Source of the DNA: an uncultured Lachnospiraceae bacterium
Lineage (GTDB): Bacteria; Bacillota; Clostridia; Lachnospirales; Lachnospiraceae
DNA length: 35,420 nucleotides
Direction: 5' to 3'
NCBI GenBank assembly: GCA_902782965.1
Contig: CACZPG010000318.1
Span: 1 to 35,420 of the forward strand
Shown here piece after piece: positions 24,405 to 33,788 of this stretch. Position 1 is the first letter of the stretch, and each line of letters starts with the position of its first letter. The position numbers and the translations under genes were made by a program. The notes under the pieces were generated by a model that did no database searches, was not told the origin of the DNA, and was given only the letters and a program-made list of their open reading frames with translations.

Positions 24405-26621
24405 ATGAAGAAGGCAAAAAGAAATGCAATCATAGGACTTCTTATATTTGCACTGCTTGTGGCAGGAGGCGTCTACGCAGTTCTGGAAGGACTTGGCAAG
24501 GATGCTATCGGTAAGGCTAAGGATATTCCACTTGGTCTTGACCTGCAGGGTGGTGTCAGTGTAACATATGAAGTTCTGGAGGACAATGCAACAGACGAGG
24601 AGATCAATACTACTATTGATAAGCTTCAGCGAAGAGTGGATACATATAGCCCTGATGCTGAGGTGTATAGACAGGGAAATAAGCGTATAGTTGCTGAAAT
24701 TCCGGTAGATACAAGTAAGTATGATCCTAATGATATCCTGGATTCTCTGGGACGTCCCGGAAAGCTTGAATTCCTTGATCCGGATAACTATAAGAAGTTC
24801 TCTTCCGGTGAGGAATATGAAGCAGCACTGACAGGTTCTGATGTTAAGAACGCACAGGGTGGACGTATTCAGGAAAATACCGGTGCAGATGAATATATCG
24901 TATCCCTTCAGTTCAATGATGAAGGTGCAGTTAAATTCTCTGAAGTAACCGGAGCAAATGTTGGAAATCCGGTATATATCGTTTATGATGGTTCAGTTGT
25001 AAGTGCTCCGACTGTTCGTGAGCAGATTTCCGGAGGAAGCGCTCAGATCGATGGTATGGCTGATTATGACGAAGCTTCAAATCTTGCCAATACTATTAAG
25101 ATAGGTGCCCTGCCTCTTACGCTTTCAGAGCTTTCATCCCAGATAGTAGGTGCCAAGCTTGGATCAGATGCCCTCAGAACATCACTTATTGCAGGTGCTA
25201 TCGGACTTTGTCTTGTATTCCTGCTTATGATCTGTGTATTTAGATTCCCTGGTTTTATTTCTGCAGTTGCACTCTCTATATATACAGTACTTGAGCTGTT
25301 CTTCCTGAACGCTCTTCATATTACACTTACCCTTCCGGGTATAGCCGGTATCATACTGTCCATTGGTATGGCGGTAGATGCTAATGTAATTATATTCACG
25401 CGTATTAAAGAAGAAATCGGAGCGGGCAAGACTGTTAAGACAGCAGTTAAGGCCGGTTTCGAGAAGGCTATGTCAGCTATCATTGATGGTAATATTACAA
25501 CTATCATAGCCGGTGTTGTACTTCTTATCATGGGTACAGGTACAGTTAAAGGTTTCGCAAGAACTCTTATTCTCGGTATCATTCTTTCCATGTTTACAGC
25601 ACTTGTTATGACAAGATTTTTACTTAATGCATTTGTATCATTAGGTGTAGTTAATAAGAAATTATATGGAGCTGCTAAGAAGCCGAAGATTACTAAGTAT
25701 TCAAAGGGCTTCAAATATGCAGGTACATTCTCTGCTATTATTATCGTGGCAGGTCTTGCATTCCTCTTTATCAATAAAGGAACATCCAGCCGTGGAAATA
25801 CTCTTAATTACTCACTTGAGTTCAGTGGCGGTACTTCTACAGCAGTTACATTTAATGAGACTTACAGTCTCCAGAAGGTTGAATCTGATGTCCTTCCTGT
25901 ATTTGACGAGGTTGGTATAGATTCAAGTAAAGTTCAGATTCAGATAGTTGATAATTCCAACCAGGTAGTATTTAAGACAGGAAACCTGGATGAGAGCCAG
26001 CGTAAGGCACTGTCTGATAAATTAAAGGAAACCTTTAGTATTACTGATGATAAGATTGATTCTGAGAATATTTCCAGCACTATCAGCCAGGAAACTCAGA
26101 GAGATGCCGTTCTTGCTGTAGTTATTGCATCTATCCTCATGCTGATATACATTGCTATCAGATTTAACGATGTGAGATTCGGTGCCAGTGCGGTAATTGC
26201 ACTTATCCACGATGTAATGTTTGTGTTCTTCGCATATGCTGCGCTTTATCTGTCAGTTGGTGGAACATTTATTGCTTGTATGCTTACGATAGTAGGTTAC
26301 TCAATCAACTCCTCAATTATCATCTTCGACCGTATCAGAGAGAATCTGAAGGTTATGAATGTTGATAAGGTAGGATATACTGAAGTTGTTGATACAAGTA
26401 TTTCACAGACATTCACACGTAATATTTATACAAACCTGACTACTTTCCTTACAATACTTATGCTTTATATTCTCGGTGTAGCATCACTTAAGGAATTTAC
26501 ATTTACACTTATGGTCGGTGTTGTTTCAGGTACATATTCATCTATCTGTATAACAGGACCTCTGTGGCTGTGGCTCAGAAAGCATATCGGTAAGAAGGAA
26601 GAGGCCGTGGCAGCTAAATAA
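24405..26621 (+). CDS. secDF: Protein translocase subunit SecDF (fused)
   Basis: The 738-residue membrane protein fuses SecD and SecF, as in Bacillus subtilis, and uses the proton gradient to help pull proteins through SecYEG. The SecD half (1 to about 435) has the first membrane helix, GLDLQGGVSVTYEV (44-57), the periplasmic-type domain and a five-helix block including GIAGIILSIGMAVDANVIIF. The SecF half (from about 440) has YSLEFSGGTST near 466 and LTIVGYSINSSIIIFDRIREN. Length matches the fused family. GAGGAG precedes the ATG. A strong terminator follows. It sits at the head of the conserved secDF-recJ-apt-rel order. Confidence 0.96.
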   Translation: MKKAKRNAIIGLLIFALLVAGGVYAVLEGLGKDAIGKAKDIPLGLDLQGGVSVTYEVLEDNATDEEINTTIDKLQRRVDTYSPDAEVYRQGNKRIVAEIPVDTSKYDPNDILDSLGRPGKLEFLDPDNYKKFSSGEEYEAALTGSDVKNAQGGRIQENTGADEYIVSLQFNDEGAVKFSEVTGANVGNPVYIVYDGSVVSAPTVREQISGGSAQIDGMADYDEASNLANTIKIGALPLTLSELSSQIVGAKLGSDALRTSLIAGAIGLCLVFLLMICVFRFPGFISAVALSIYTVLELFFLNALHITLTLPGIAGIILSIGMAVDANVIIFTRIKEEIGAGKTVKTAVKAGFEKAMSAIIDGNITTIIAGVVLLIMGTGTVKGFARTLILGIILSMFTALVMTRFLLNAFVSLGVVNKKLYGAAKKPKITKYSKGFKYAGTFSAIIIVAGLAFLFINKGTSSRGNTLNYSLEFSGGTSTAVTFNETYSLQKVESDVLPVFDEVGIDSSKVQIQIVDNSNQVVFKTGNLDESQRKALSDKLKETFSITDDKIDSENISSTISQETQRDAVLAVVIASILMLIYIAIRFNDVRFGASAVIALIHDVMFVFFAYAALYLSVGGTFIACMLTIVGYSINSSIIIFDRIRENLKVMNVDKVGYTEVVDTSISQTFTRNIYTNLTTFLTILMLYILGVASLKEFTFTLMVGVVSGTYSSICITGPLWLWLRKHIGKKEEAVAAK

Positions 26622-26683
26622 TATGATTGTAAAAGTTTCTGCAGGAAACAGAGCAATCCGTATGATATAATGATTAAAAGTAT

Positions 26684-26708
26684 AGGACGGAGGAAACTCC
26701 GTCCTTTT
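26684..26708 (+). terminator. Rho-independent terminator after secDF
   Basis: AGGACGGAG (26684-26692) pairs perfectly with CTCCGTCCT (26697-26705) around a GAAA tetraloop, followed by TTTT (26705-26708). It is preceded by AAAA, so it may work partly in both directions. Confidence 0.92.
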
Positions 26709-26774
26709 GAATAATTTGTGAGTAGTTAATAATACATGGTTTTCTCTGAATCAGTATAAAGAAAGGTGATATAA

Positions 26775-28562
26775 ATGCATCAGGACTGGCGTATATTTGC
26801 AAAAACAGCAGACTTTAAAGCTATATCAGCACGTTTCGGGATAGATCCCGTTGTAGCACGTGTTATTCGCAACAGAGATGTTGAATCTGAGCAGGATTAT
26901 GAGAGATATCTCTTTGGAACTCTGGATAGTACCTATGATCCCGGGCTGATGATGGATATGGATCTTGGAGTGGATATTATTATGGCCTCCATTGAGGATG
27001 GAGAAAGCATAAGAGTCGTTGGTGATTATGATGTGGATGGAGTTATGTCCTCATTTATTCTTTATGATGGTCTGAAGAGAGCCGGAGCAGATGTTTCTGT
27101 TGATATCCCGGACAGAATTGAGGATGGCTATGGAATAAATGTTCGCATAATTGAAAAGGCTTATAATGATGGTGTACATACGATTATTACCTGTGATAAT
27201 GGTATAGCTGCAGTAACTGCGATTAACAGAGCTGCTGAGCTGGGAATGACCGTAGTAATTACTGATCATCACGAACCTCAGGAGGAACTTCCGGAGGCCG
27301 ATGCGATTATTGATCCTCATCAGAAGGGAGACACCTATCCCTACCCGAATATTTGCGGAGCAGCTGTTGCTTATAAATTCATTTCCCTGTTATTCAAACA
27401 GATGGGAATTGAACAGGGAAGATATGATTATATAGAGATGGTAGCTCTTGCAACTGTCTGCGATGTTATGCCCCTTCTTGATGAGAACAGAATATTTGTC
27501 CGCGAGGGTTTGAAATGCATGAAGGAAACCACTAATACAGGACTCAGAGCTCTTCTTAAGGTAACTGATCTGGAAGGTAAAAATCTTACCTCCTTCTCCT
27601 TCGGTTTCCAGCTGGGACCATGTATTAATGCGGCGGGCAGACTTGGAAGTGCCATGGATGCATTGAGTCTTCTTATAGAGGAGGATGAGAAGGAAGCGGA
27701 TAGAAAGGCAGCTGAGCTTAAGAATCTGAATGATAACCGAAAAGCTATGACAGAAGAAGGTATCCGAAAAGCGCTGGAAGAAATCGGTAGAAATAAAGAA
27801 AAGGATGGAGAATCGGAAGACGGACACAAGGCTTCTGAGCCGGTAACTCCGGAGGATGTTATTGTTGGTTATGTTCCGGGACTTCATGAAAGTCTGGCAG
27901 GAATAGTTGCCGGAAGGCTGAAGGAGATGTTCTACCGTCCAACCATTATATTTACAGATTCTGAGAAGGAACCGGATATACTGAAGGGTTCGGGAAGGTC
28001 AATAGAAGCCTATAATATGTTTGAGAAGATAAATGCTCATAAGGATATTCTTGTCAAATTCGGCGGACATCCTCTGGCGGCAGGACTATCTATCAGGAAA
28101 GAGAAACTTCAGGAACTGAAAAATATACTTAATCTTGAAGCAGATCTTTCTGACAGGGATAAAATACCACGCCTGATGATAGATGTTCCAATGCCAATGT
28201 CCTACGTTACTATGAATCTTGCGGAACAGCTTGAGTCTTTAGGTCCCTTCGGAAATGGAAACGAGACGCCTCTTTTCGCTGAGAAGGAAATGGAAATACT
28301 GGGATACAGAATCTATGGTCAGTTTAATAATGTGATGAGACTTAAACTCAAGAGCAACCGGGGACGCATTCACGAAGTAATATATTTCAGACCTGATGAA
28401 TTTGAAAAGAATATAAATATGTGGTTTACCCAGGAAGAATGTGATAAAATGAAGAATGGCATCAGTACCGGGCGTAAGCTGGATATAGCTTATGAAGTGG
28501 GAATAAATGAATATAACGGCAATCGAAGTGTTCAGCTTCAGCTTAAAGCATATCAGCCCTAG
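26775..28562 (+). CDS. recJ: Single-stranded-DNA-specific exonuclease RecJ
   Basis: The 595-residue protein degrades single-stranded DNA 5' to 3' in recombination and repair. The DHH-family metal motifs are clear: VGDYDVDGV (82-90), TCDNGIA (139-145) and ITDHHEP (162-168). INAAGRLGSA (284-293) and the DHHA1 motif FGGHPLAAGL (429-438) follow, then an OB-fold region with LGPFGNGNETPLF. A hydrophilic insert (about 340-358, KEKDGESEDGHKASEP) separates the two lobes. AAAGGTGATATAA precedes the ATG. A possible promoter TTGAAT/TAATAC lies at 26707-26735, just after the secDF terminator. It begins the recJ-apt-rel transcription unit. Confidence 0.94.
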   Translation: MHQDWRIFAKTADFKAISARFGIDPVVARVIRNRDVESEQDYERYLFGTLDSTYDPGLMMDMDLGVDIIMASIEDGESIRVVGDYDVDGVMSSFILYDGLKRAGADVSVDIPDRIEDGYGINVRIIEKAYNDGVHTIITCDNGIAAVTAINRAAELGMTVVITDHHEPQEELPEADAIIDPHQKGDTYPYPNICGAAVAYKFISLLFKQMGIEQGRYDYIEMVALATVCDVMPLLDENRIFVREGLKCMKETTNTGLRALLKVTDLEGKNLTSFSFGFQLGPCINAAGRLGSAMDALSLLIEEDEKEADRKAAELKNLNDNRKAMTEEGIRKALEEIGRNKEKDGESEDGHKASEPVTPEDVIVGYVPGLHESLAGIVAGRLKEMFYRPTIIFTDSEKEPDILKGSGRSIEAYNMFEKINAHKDILVKFGGHPLAAGLSIRKEKLQELKNILNLEADLSDRDKIPRLMIDVPMPMSYVTMNLAEQLESLGPFGNGNETPLFAEKEMEILGYRIYGQFNNVMRLKLKSNRGRIHEVIYFRPDEFEKNINMWFTQEECDKMKNGISTGRKLDIAYEVGINEYNGNRSVQLQLKAYQP

Positions 28563-28641
28563 GACTGAGGGACTAATCAGATATATATCATTTCTGGTGA
28601 TTGAAGATAAATTAAGAAGCCTTACAGGAGGATAAGAGAAC

Positions 28642-29166
28642 ATGAAGAAATTAGAAGATTATATTATTACTATTCCGGATTTTCCTGAACCGGGAGTTAT
28701 GTTCCGTGATGTAACGGGAGTTCTTGACAGCGCCGAAGGATTTCAGCTGGCAATTGAAGAGCTTTATAAACTTCTTGACGGAGTAGAGTATGATATTATT
28801 GCAGGAGTGGAATCAAGAGGATTCATTTTCGGAACTCCGCTTGCATATAGAGCAGGAAAGAAATTCGTTCCTATCCGAAAGAAAGGAAAGCTTCCCAGAG
28901 AGACTGTTGAGCAGACCTATGATCTGGAATACGGAACAGCAACCATTGAGGTTCATAAAGATTCCATTAAACCGGGGGAGAAGGTTATTATCATTGATGA
29001 CCTGATTGCAACCGGTGGAACTGTCGGAGCTGCTGCCAAGCTCGTAGAAGAACTTGGTGGTGAAGTAACCAAGATGATATTTATGATAGAGCTGGAAGGA
29101 CTTAACGGACGTGAGAAGCTTCAGGGTTATGATGTAGAATCAGTTGTTAAGTATCCCGGAAAATAA
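28642..29166 (+). CDS. apt: Adenine phosphoribosyltransferase
   Basis: The 174-residue enzyme joins adenine and PRPP to make AMP, salvaging adenine. Family features are IPDFPEPGVMFRDVT (11-25), GVESRGFIFG (55-64), the flexible loop region IRKKGKLPRETV and the PRPP-binding motif VIIIDDLIATGGT (115-127). Length is typical. AGGAGGAT lies upstream of the ATG. It is 79 bp after recJ and 54 bp before rel, the conserved Firmicutes order. Confidence 0.97.
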   Translation: MKKLEDYIITIPDFPEPGVMFRDVTGVLDSAEGFQLAIEELYKLLDGVEYDIIAGVESRGFIFGTPLAYRAGKKFVPIRKKGKLPRETVEQTYDLEYGTATIEVHKDSIKPGEKVIIIDDLIATGGTVGAAAKLVEELGGEVTKMIFMIELEGLNGREKLQGYDVESVVKYPGK

Positions 29167-29220
29167 TTATCATAGCTAAGAATTAATCAACGCAAATTAT
29201 TACAGAAAGGAGGAGCGGGT

Positions 29221-31626
29221 ATGTCAGAAGATATGATCAATCAGAATGAAGAAATAGCAGAAGAATTATCCGAAGAGACTAAGAATACTTCATCAGCTGA
29301 GACGGAGGCATCTTCAGTTGAGACTTCAGTTGAAGAAACAGATGAATCCGGCGAGAGAAAGCCTGTTATGAAAATATTTAATGACAGCGATGAGTTAGAT
29401 GTGCTTGCTACTCCGGAAGATTTTACTTCGCCGGATGAAATATATCAGGTTCTGCTGGATAAGATTAAGCTCTATCATCCGTCGGATGATTTCTCCATGA
29501 TAGAGAAAGCTTATCATATTGCGGATGACGCACATAAGGATCAGAAGAGGAAATCCGGTGAACCTTATATTATTCACCCGTTATGTGTAGCGATTATTCT
29601 CGCTGAACTGGAGATGGATAAGGAAACAATAACAGCCGGAATTCTCCATGACGTAATAGAAGATACGGAGTATTCCCAGGATGATATTGCTAAGCTGTTT
29701 TCTCCTGAGATAGCTCTTCTTGTAGATGGAGTTACCAAGCTGACTCAGCTGAATCTTTCTCAGGATAAGATTGAAATACAGGCCGAGAATCTGCGTAAAA
29801 TGTTCCTTGCCATGGCTAAGGATATTCGTGTCATTATTATCAAGCTGGCGGACAGACTTCACAATCTGAGAACTCTTCAGTATCAGACCGCAGCCAAACA
29901 GATAGAGAAAGCAAGGGAAACCATGGATATCTATGCTCCGATAGCCAAGAGACTTGGTATATCGCGTATTCAGATAGAAATGGATGATCTCTGCATGCAG
30001 TACCTTTATCCTGAGGTTTATGCTGAACTCAGAGAATCTATAGGTGAGAGACTGTCTGAAAGACAGGGCTTCATAACCGATATGGTTAATGAGGTAACTC
30101 ATTATATTAAGGAAGCAGAGATAGATGCAGAGATAGAAGGAAGAGTTAAGCATATCTTCAGTATTTATAAGAAGATGAAGACTCAGGGAAAGACTCTGGA
30201 TCAGATATATGACATATTTGCACTCAGAATTAAGGTGGCATCAGTCAGAGACTGTTATGCCGCACTTGGTATTATTCATGAGAAATATAAACCTATTCCG
30301 GGACGTTTCAAGGACTATATTGCCATGCCTAAGGCCAATATGTATCAGTCCCTTCATACAACCCTGATAGGCCACGGCGGAAGACCTTTTGAGATACAGA
30401 TACGTACCTATGACATGCATCGTACTGCCGAGTATGGTATTGCTGCTCACTGGAAATATAAGGAAAGCGGAAGTGAGAGCGTAAGCCATGAGGAGGAGAA
30501 GCTGAACTGGCTGCGTGAAATTCTTGAATGGCAGAATGATACCAAGGATAATAAGGAATTTATTAATGCAGTTAAAACCGATCTGGATATGTTCCAGGAT
30601 CAGGTATACTGCTTCACTCCTGCGGGAGATGTTAAGTCTCTTCCGAGAGGCTCCAACACCATAGACTTTGCATATGCTATCCATACTGCGGTTGGTAACA
30701 GGATGGTAGGAGCAAGGATCAATGGTCGTCAGGTCCCTATTGAGACAACTCTTCACTCAGGTGACAGAGTAGAGATTATTACTTCTCAGAATACCAAAGG
30801 CCCAAGTATGGATTGGCTGAAGCTTGTCAAGAGTACTCAGGCTAAAACCAAGATCAATCAGTGGTTCCGTCAGGAACTGAAGGAAGAGAATATAATCAAG
30901 GGAAGAAATGCCTGTGAAGAATACTGCAGGTCAAAAGGCTTCTCCATGTCCGAGCTTCTCAAGCCGGAATATATGGGACCTACACTGAAGAGATATAATT
31001 TCCCTGACTGGGATTCTCTTATGGCTGCAATAGGTCACGGCGGACTTAAGGAAGGTCAGATTGTTAACCGACTTCAGGAAGAGGTCAGACGAACCAACGA
31101 GAAGACAACTACAGATGAAGATGTAGTAAGGGAAATCAATTCCCAGCACAGACATTTCAATACTCCAAAGGGAAGTATTCAGGTTCGTGGTATTCATGAT
31201 GTTGCGGTTCGTTTCTCGAAGTGCTGTTCTCCTGTTCCCGGAGACGAGATAGTTGGATTTGTAACCCGGGGAAGAGGTATATCCATTCACAGAACTGACT
31301 GTGAGAATGTTCTCTGTATGACAGAGGCTGAGCGCCAGAGACTGATCGAGGCAGAGTGGGTTGCAGAAGGAGTATCCAAAGAGGCTGAATTTACCACTGA
31401 GATAAATGTTTATGCTATGGACAGAAGTGCTCTGATCTTCGATCTTACCAAGGTATTTATGGAAGAAGATATACCAATCAAGCGTATCGAGGGACGAATA
31501 AATAAGCAGGGTAAGTCCACGGTAAATATTCAGTTTGGTGTCAAGTCTAAGGATGACCTTAATACACTGACAGCAAAGATTAGAAGTATTGAGGGAATTA
31601 TAGATATAGAAAGAACACAGGGCTAG
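29221..31626 (+). CDS. rel: Bifunctional (p)ppGpp synthetase/hydrolase (Rel)
   Basis: The 801-residue protein makes and breaks the stringent-response alarmone. The hydrolase HD domain shows YIIHP (His119), LHDVIEDTEYS (His143-Asp144) and KLADRLHN (208-215). The synthetase domain has RFKDYIAMPK (362-371) and MYQSLHT; the RFKD form is that of bifunctional Rel enzymes, unlike EFDD of RelA. A TGS domain (about 459-522, YCFTPAGDV), a helical region, a Cys-rich region (FSKCCSPVPGDEIVG, Cys668-Cys669) and an ACT domain (about 725-801) follow. Unusually, about 65 acidic Ser/Thr/Glu-rich residues precede the conserved core. The start is well supported by AAAGGAGGAG, so this tail is real. Confidence 0.96.
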   Translation: MSEDMINQNEEIAEELSEETKNTSSAETEASSVETSVEETDESGERKPVMKIFNDSDELDVLATPEDFTSPDEIYQVLLDKIKLYHPSDDFSMIEKAYHIADDAHKDQKRKSGEPYIIHPLCVAIILAELEMDKETITAGILHDVIEDTEYSQDDIAKLFSPEIALLVDGVTKLTQLNLSQDKIEIQAENLRKMFLAMAKDIRVIIIKLADRLHNLRTLQYQTAAKQIEKARETMDIYAPIAKRLGISRIQIEMDDLCMQYLYPEVYAELRESIGERLSERQGFITDMVNEVTHYIKEAEIDAEIEGRVKHIFSIYKKMKTQGKTLDQIYDIFALRIKVASVRDCYAALGIIHEKYKPIPGRFKDYIAMPKANMYQSLHTTLIGHGGRPFEIQIRTYDMHRTAEYGIAAHWKYKESGSESVSHEEEKLNWLREILEWQNDTKDNKEFINAVKTDLDMFQDQVYCFTPAGDVKSLPRGSNTIDFAYAIHTAVGNRMVGARINGRQVPIETTLHSGDRVEIITSQNTKGPSMDWLKLVKSTQAKTKINQWFRQELKEENIIKGRNACEEYCRSKGFSMSELLKPEYMGPTLKRYNFPDWDSLMAAIGHGGLKEGQIVNRLQEEVRRTNEKTTTDEDVVREINSQHRHFNTPKGSIQVRGIHDVAVRFSKCCSPVPGDEIVGFVTRGRGISIHRTDCENVLCMTEAERQRLIEAEWVAEGVSKEAEFTTEINVYAMDRSALIFDLTKVFMEEDIPIKRIEGRINKQGKSTVNIQFGVKSKDDLNTLTAKIRSIEGIIDIERTQG

Positions 31627-31669
31627 TGTAGTAATTTGTTACCTGCGAATATTAAGGAACCATGAAGTT

Positions 31670-31703
31670 AAGGCATCCATAATAAGAATTAGGGATGCCT
31701 TTT
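31670..31703 (+). terminator. Rho-independent terminator after rel
   Basis: AAGGCATCC (31670-31678) pairs with GGATGCCTT (31693-31701) around a 14-base loop, with TTTT at 31700-31703. The T-run is short, so some read-through into the next gene, 58 bp on, is likely. Confidence 0.75.
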
Positions 31704-31760
31704 AAAATAGATGAGTTAATGGAAATGATTCTTATTGACTCAGATGGAGAGGTAATGTCT

Positions 31761-33767
31761 ATGATAATATCGAAAGAATTAATTAAAAGAGTTCTGGTGT
31801 TTGTTTTGTTATTATCCATAATTATAAATCCGCTGTCGAACGTTCAGGCTGCTACTAAAGTAAAAGTGAAACTCAGCAATAAAAAGGTGGTAATTGAGGA
31901 AGGTCAGGAAAAGGAAATAACTCTTAAGTTTGCAAAATCTGCAGATTGGGTTGTTGGTAAAAAAAAGATAGCGGATATTGTTGATAATGGTGCTGGTAAA
32001 TGTATTATTACTGCAAAGAAAAAAGGAAAAACTAAAGTTACTGCTACCTGTAATGGGAAGAAATACATTTGTAATATTATAGTTAAGAAAGCTAAAGTAA
32101 AGCTGGATTCAAAAGTAAAGCTTAAAGTCTCAAAAACAAAGACTATAAAGTTAAAGAATAATACACAAAAGGTTAGTTGGAGAACAAGTGATAGTAAGAT
32201 AGTAAAGCTTGTCAGCAAAAAGAATAATGGTGTAAAGATAAAGGGACTGAAAAATGGTACAGCTAAGGTATATGCTACGATAGGCAAGAAAACTTATGTA
32301 AGTAATGTAACTGTTGGTAAGCCATATACCTATAAGGTAACGCCGATGCTGCCGCCTTTTAATGAGTATTTCTATATCGAAACCGATAATCCGGATCCGG
32401 AATCTTTCAGACTTGTAGATAGAAAATCTGTTAATGCAGGTTCAGATGAACCAACGGTTGATCCGGTGTATGGAAGTATTACCCCGGACGATAAAAGATA
32501 TATAGATGTAAAATATGAAGACGAGAAGACCGGTCGGGTAAAGGGGGGCTATATTGCGACAGGAAAATATACCGATGGCGGAGAGCTATATGTGCAGGAG
32601 GCTAAGAAAACTAATGATGGTTTCGGGCGTCGAACGGAGTATATTGATAAATTCGAAAAGATAAATTCTCCGGATGTAGTAAATTATGTAGATTATCTGG
32701 TGCAGACGTATACAAGCCCGGATAAGGATTTCTTTGAAAATCTGAGTAGTGTTCAGAGTGCCCTGAATGAAATAGCCATATATCCTAAGGGTACTTATGA
32801 TAAGAGTAAACCTAATCCCGAAACGCCTTATCCCTATTATACACCTGGATATTATCTGGATCAGACTTATCTGATTGATCATTATGAGAGTATGTATGAA
32901 AGGGCAGGAAATAATCTGGCATATTATATATATCCATACATTCTTGATTCGTTGGGATTTCCTGCAACGATATCCAGAGTAGCAGTGAAGTTGAATAGTG
33001 ACTGTGTGGTGAATAGTACTAAAGCTCATTATAAGATAGAAGTTTCACTTAATGGTGTTCAAAAATACTATGGAGGATCCGGCAGTGGAGGTTATGATCC
33101 TTTGTATTCAGACAGAGTGAATCCGAATCTTTTCACTTTTGACGGATCTGCCGAGGATTATGCTACAGGCCTGACGCTTAAAAAGGCGACGGATAAGCTG
33201 GTTGAATATGCGAAATTATCACATGAAGACTCAGCTTATTATTATGATCTTCTTGAAGGGAATACCTTTAAAGAAAAAACAAAGGGTGGCACATGGATAA
33301 GAATATATAGAAATAATTATGCTTATGTGACAACCTTTAATACCGGTTTTTATGAGTCTGTAGGTTCTGTCGGAAGTGTATGGGTAGATGGAAGATATAT
33401 CGAAGCCAATCATGCCTTTTACAAGGGAGACAGCTTTGATATGCATCCCACAGCAGGTATAATTGTCAGAAATATGACATATACTAATTATGATAAAGAA
33501 ACTTTTACGGGTGATGTATTGTTTGATTATGATGAAAAATCCGGAACCTGGAATGCTGAGTCAGAGTACGGGTATCATGGATCCTATGTAAAAGATCCCG
33601 ATACAGGTAAATTGAAATGGGATTATAATGCAAACTATGAGCTTCCGGAGGAGTTTGTGCTTACTCAGGAAGAAGTGGCAGCTATGAATGTAGATGGAAA
33701 TAAAGATGTTGATCCGCCAAGTGGTCTCATATATGATGGAACAGCATTTCCGGGAACACCATTTTAA
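31761..33767 (+). CDS. Secreted Big_2 protein with degenerate transglutaminase-like domain
   Basis: The 668-residue protein has a signal peptide (about 1-31, ending NVQAATK), two Lys-rich Big_2-like Ig domains (about 33-110 and 113-187; the second has SWRTSDSKIVKL) and a 480-residue region without a clear family match. Part of the latter resembles a transglutaminase core: a helix GNNLAYYIYPYILDSLGFPA (383 on), then AHYKIEV (His423) and GGYDP (Asp446). The catalytic Cys expected in the GVC position is replaced (Gly383-Asn384-Asn385), so it is likely inactive. No sorting signal or C-terminal helix is seen. The start ATG 31761 has GGAGAGG 8 bases upstream; an upstream in-frame ATG at 31695 lies in the rel terminator. 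It separates rel from the MBL hydrolase. Confidence 0.78.
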   Translation: MIISKELIKRVLVFVLLLSIIINPLSNVQAATKVKVKLSNKKVVIEEGQEKEITLKFAKSADWVVGKKKIADIVDNGAGKCIITAKKKGKTKVTATCNGKKYICNIIVKKAKVKLDSKVKLKVSKTKTIKLKNNTQKVSWRTSDSKIVKLVSKKNNGVKIKGLKNGTAKVYATIGKKTYVSNVTVGKPYTYKVTPMLPPFNEYFYIETDNPDPESFRLVDRKSVNAGSDEPTVDPVYGSITPDDKRYIDVKYEDEKTGRVKGGYIATGKYTDGGELYVQEAKKTNDGFGRRTEYIDKFEKINSPDVVNYVDYLVQTYTSPDKDFFENLSSVQSALNEIAIYPKGTYDKSKPNPETPYPYYTPGYYLDQTYLIDHYESMYERAGNNLAYYIYPYILDSLGFPATISRVAVKLNSDCVVNSTKAHYKIEVSLNGVQKYYGGSGSGGYDPLYSDRVNPNLFTFDGSAEDYATGLTLKKATDKLVEYAKLSHEDSAYYYDLLEGNTFKEKTKGGTWIRIYRNNYAYVTTFNTGFYESVGSVGSVWVDGRYIEANHAFYKGDSFDMHPTAGIIVRNMTYTNYDKETFTGDVLFDYDEKSGTWNAESEYGYHGSYVKDPDTGKLKWDYNANYELPEEFVLTQEEVAAMNVDGNKDVDPPSGLIYDGTAFPGTPF

Positions 33768-33788
33768 TTAATGAAAGAGGGCGAGCAA

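Noticed and set aside
26663..26671. Extended -10 promoter (TGATATAAT) after secDF
   Set aside because: No matching -35 box, and transcription from it would run at once into the terminator at 26684.
31695..31760. Upstream start for the Big_2 protein at 31695
   Set aside because: This ATG is inside the terminator stem after rel, lacks a binding site, and would bury the signal peptide behind 22 extra residues.
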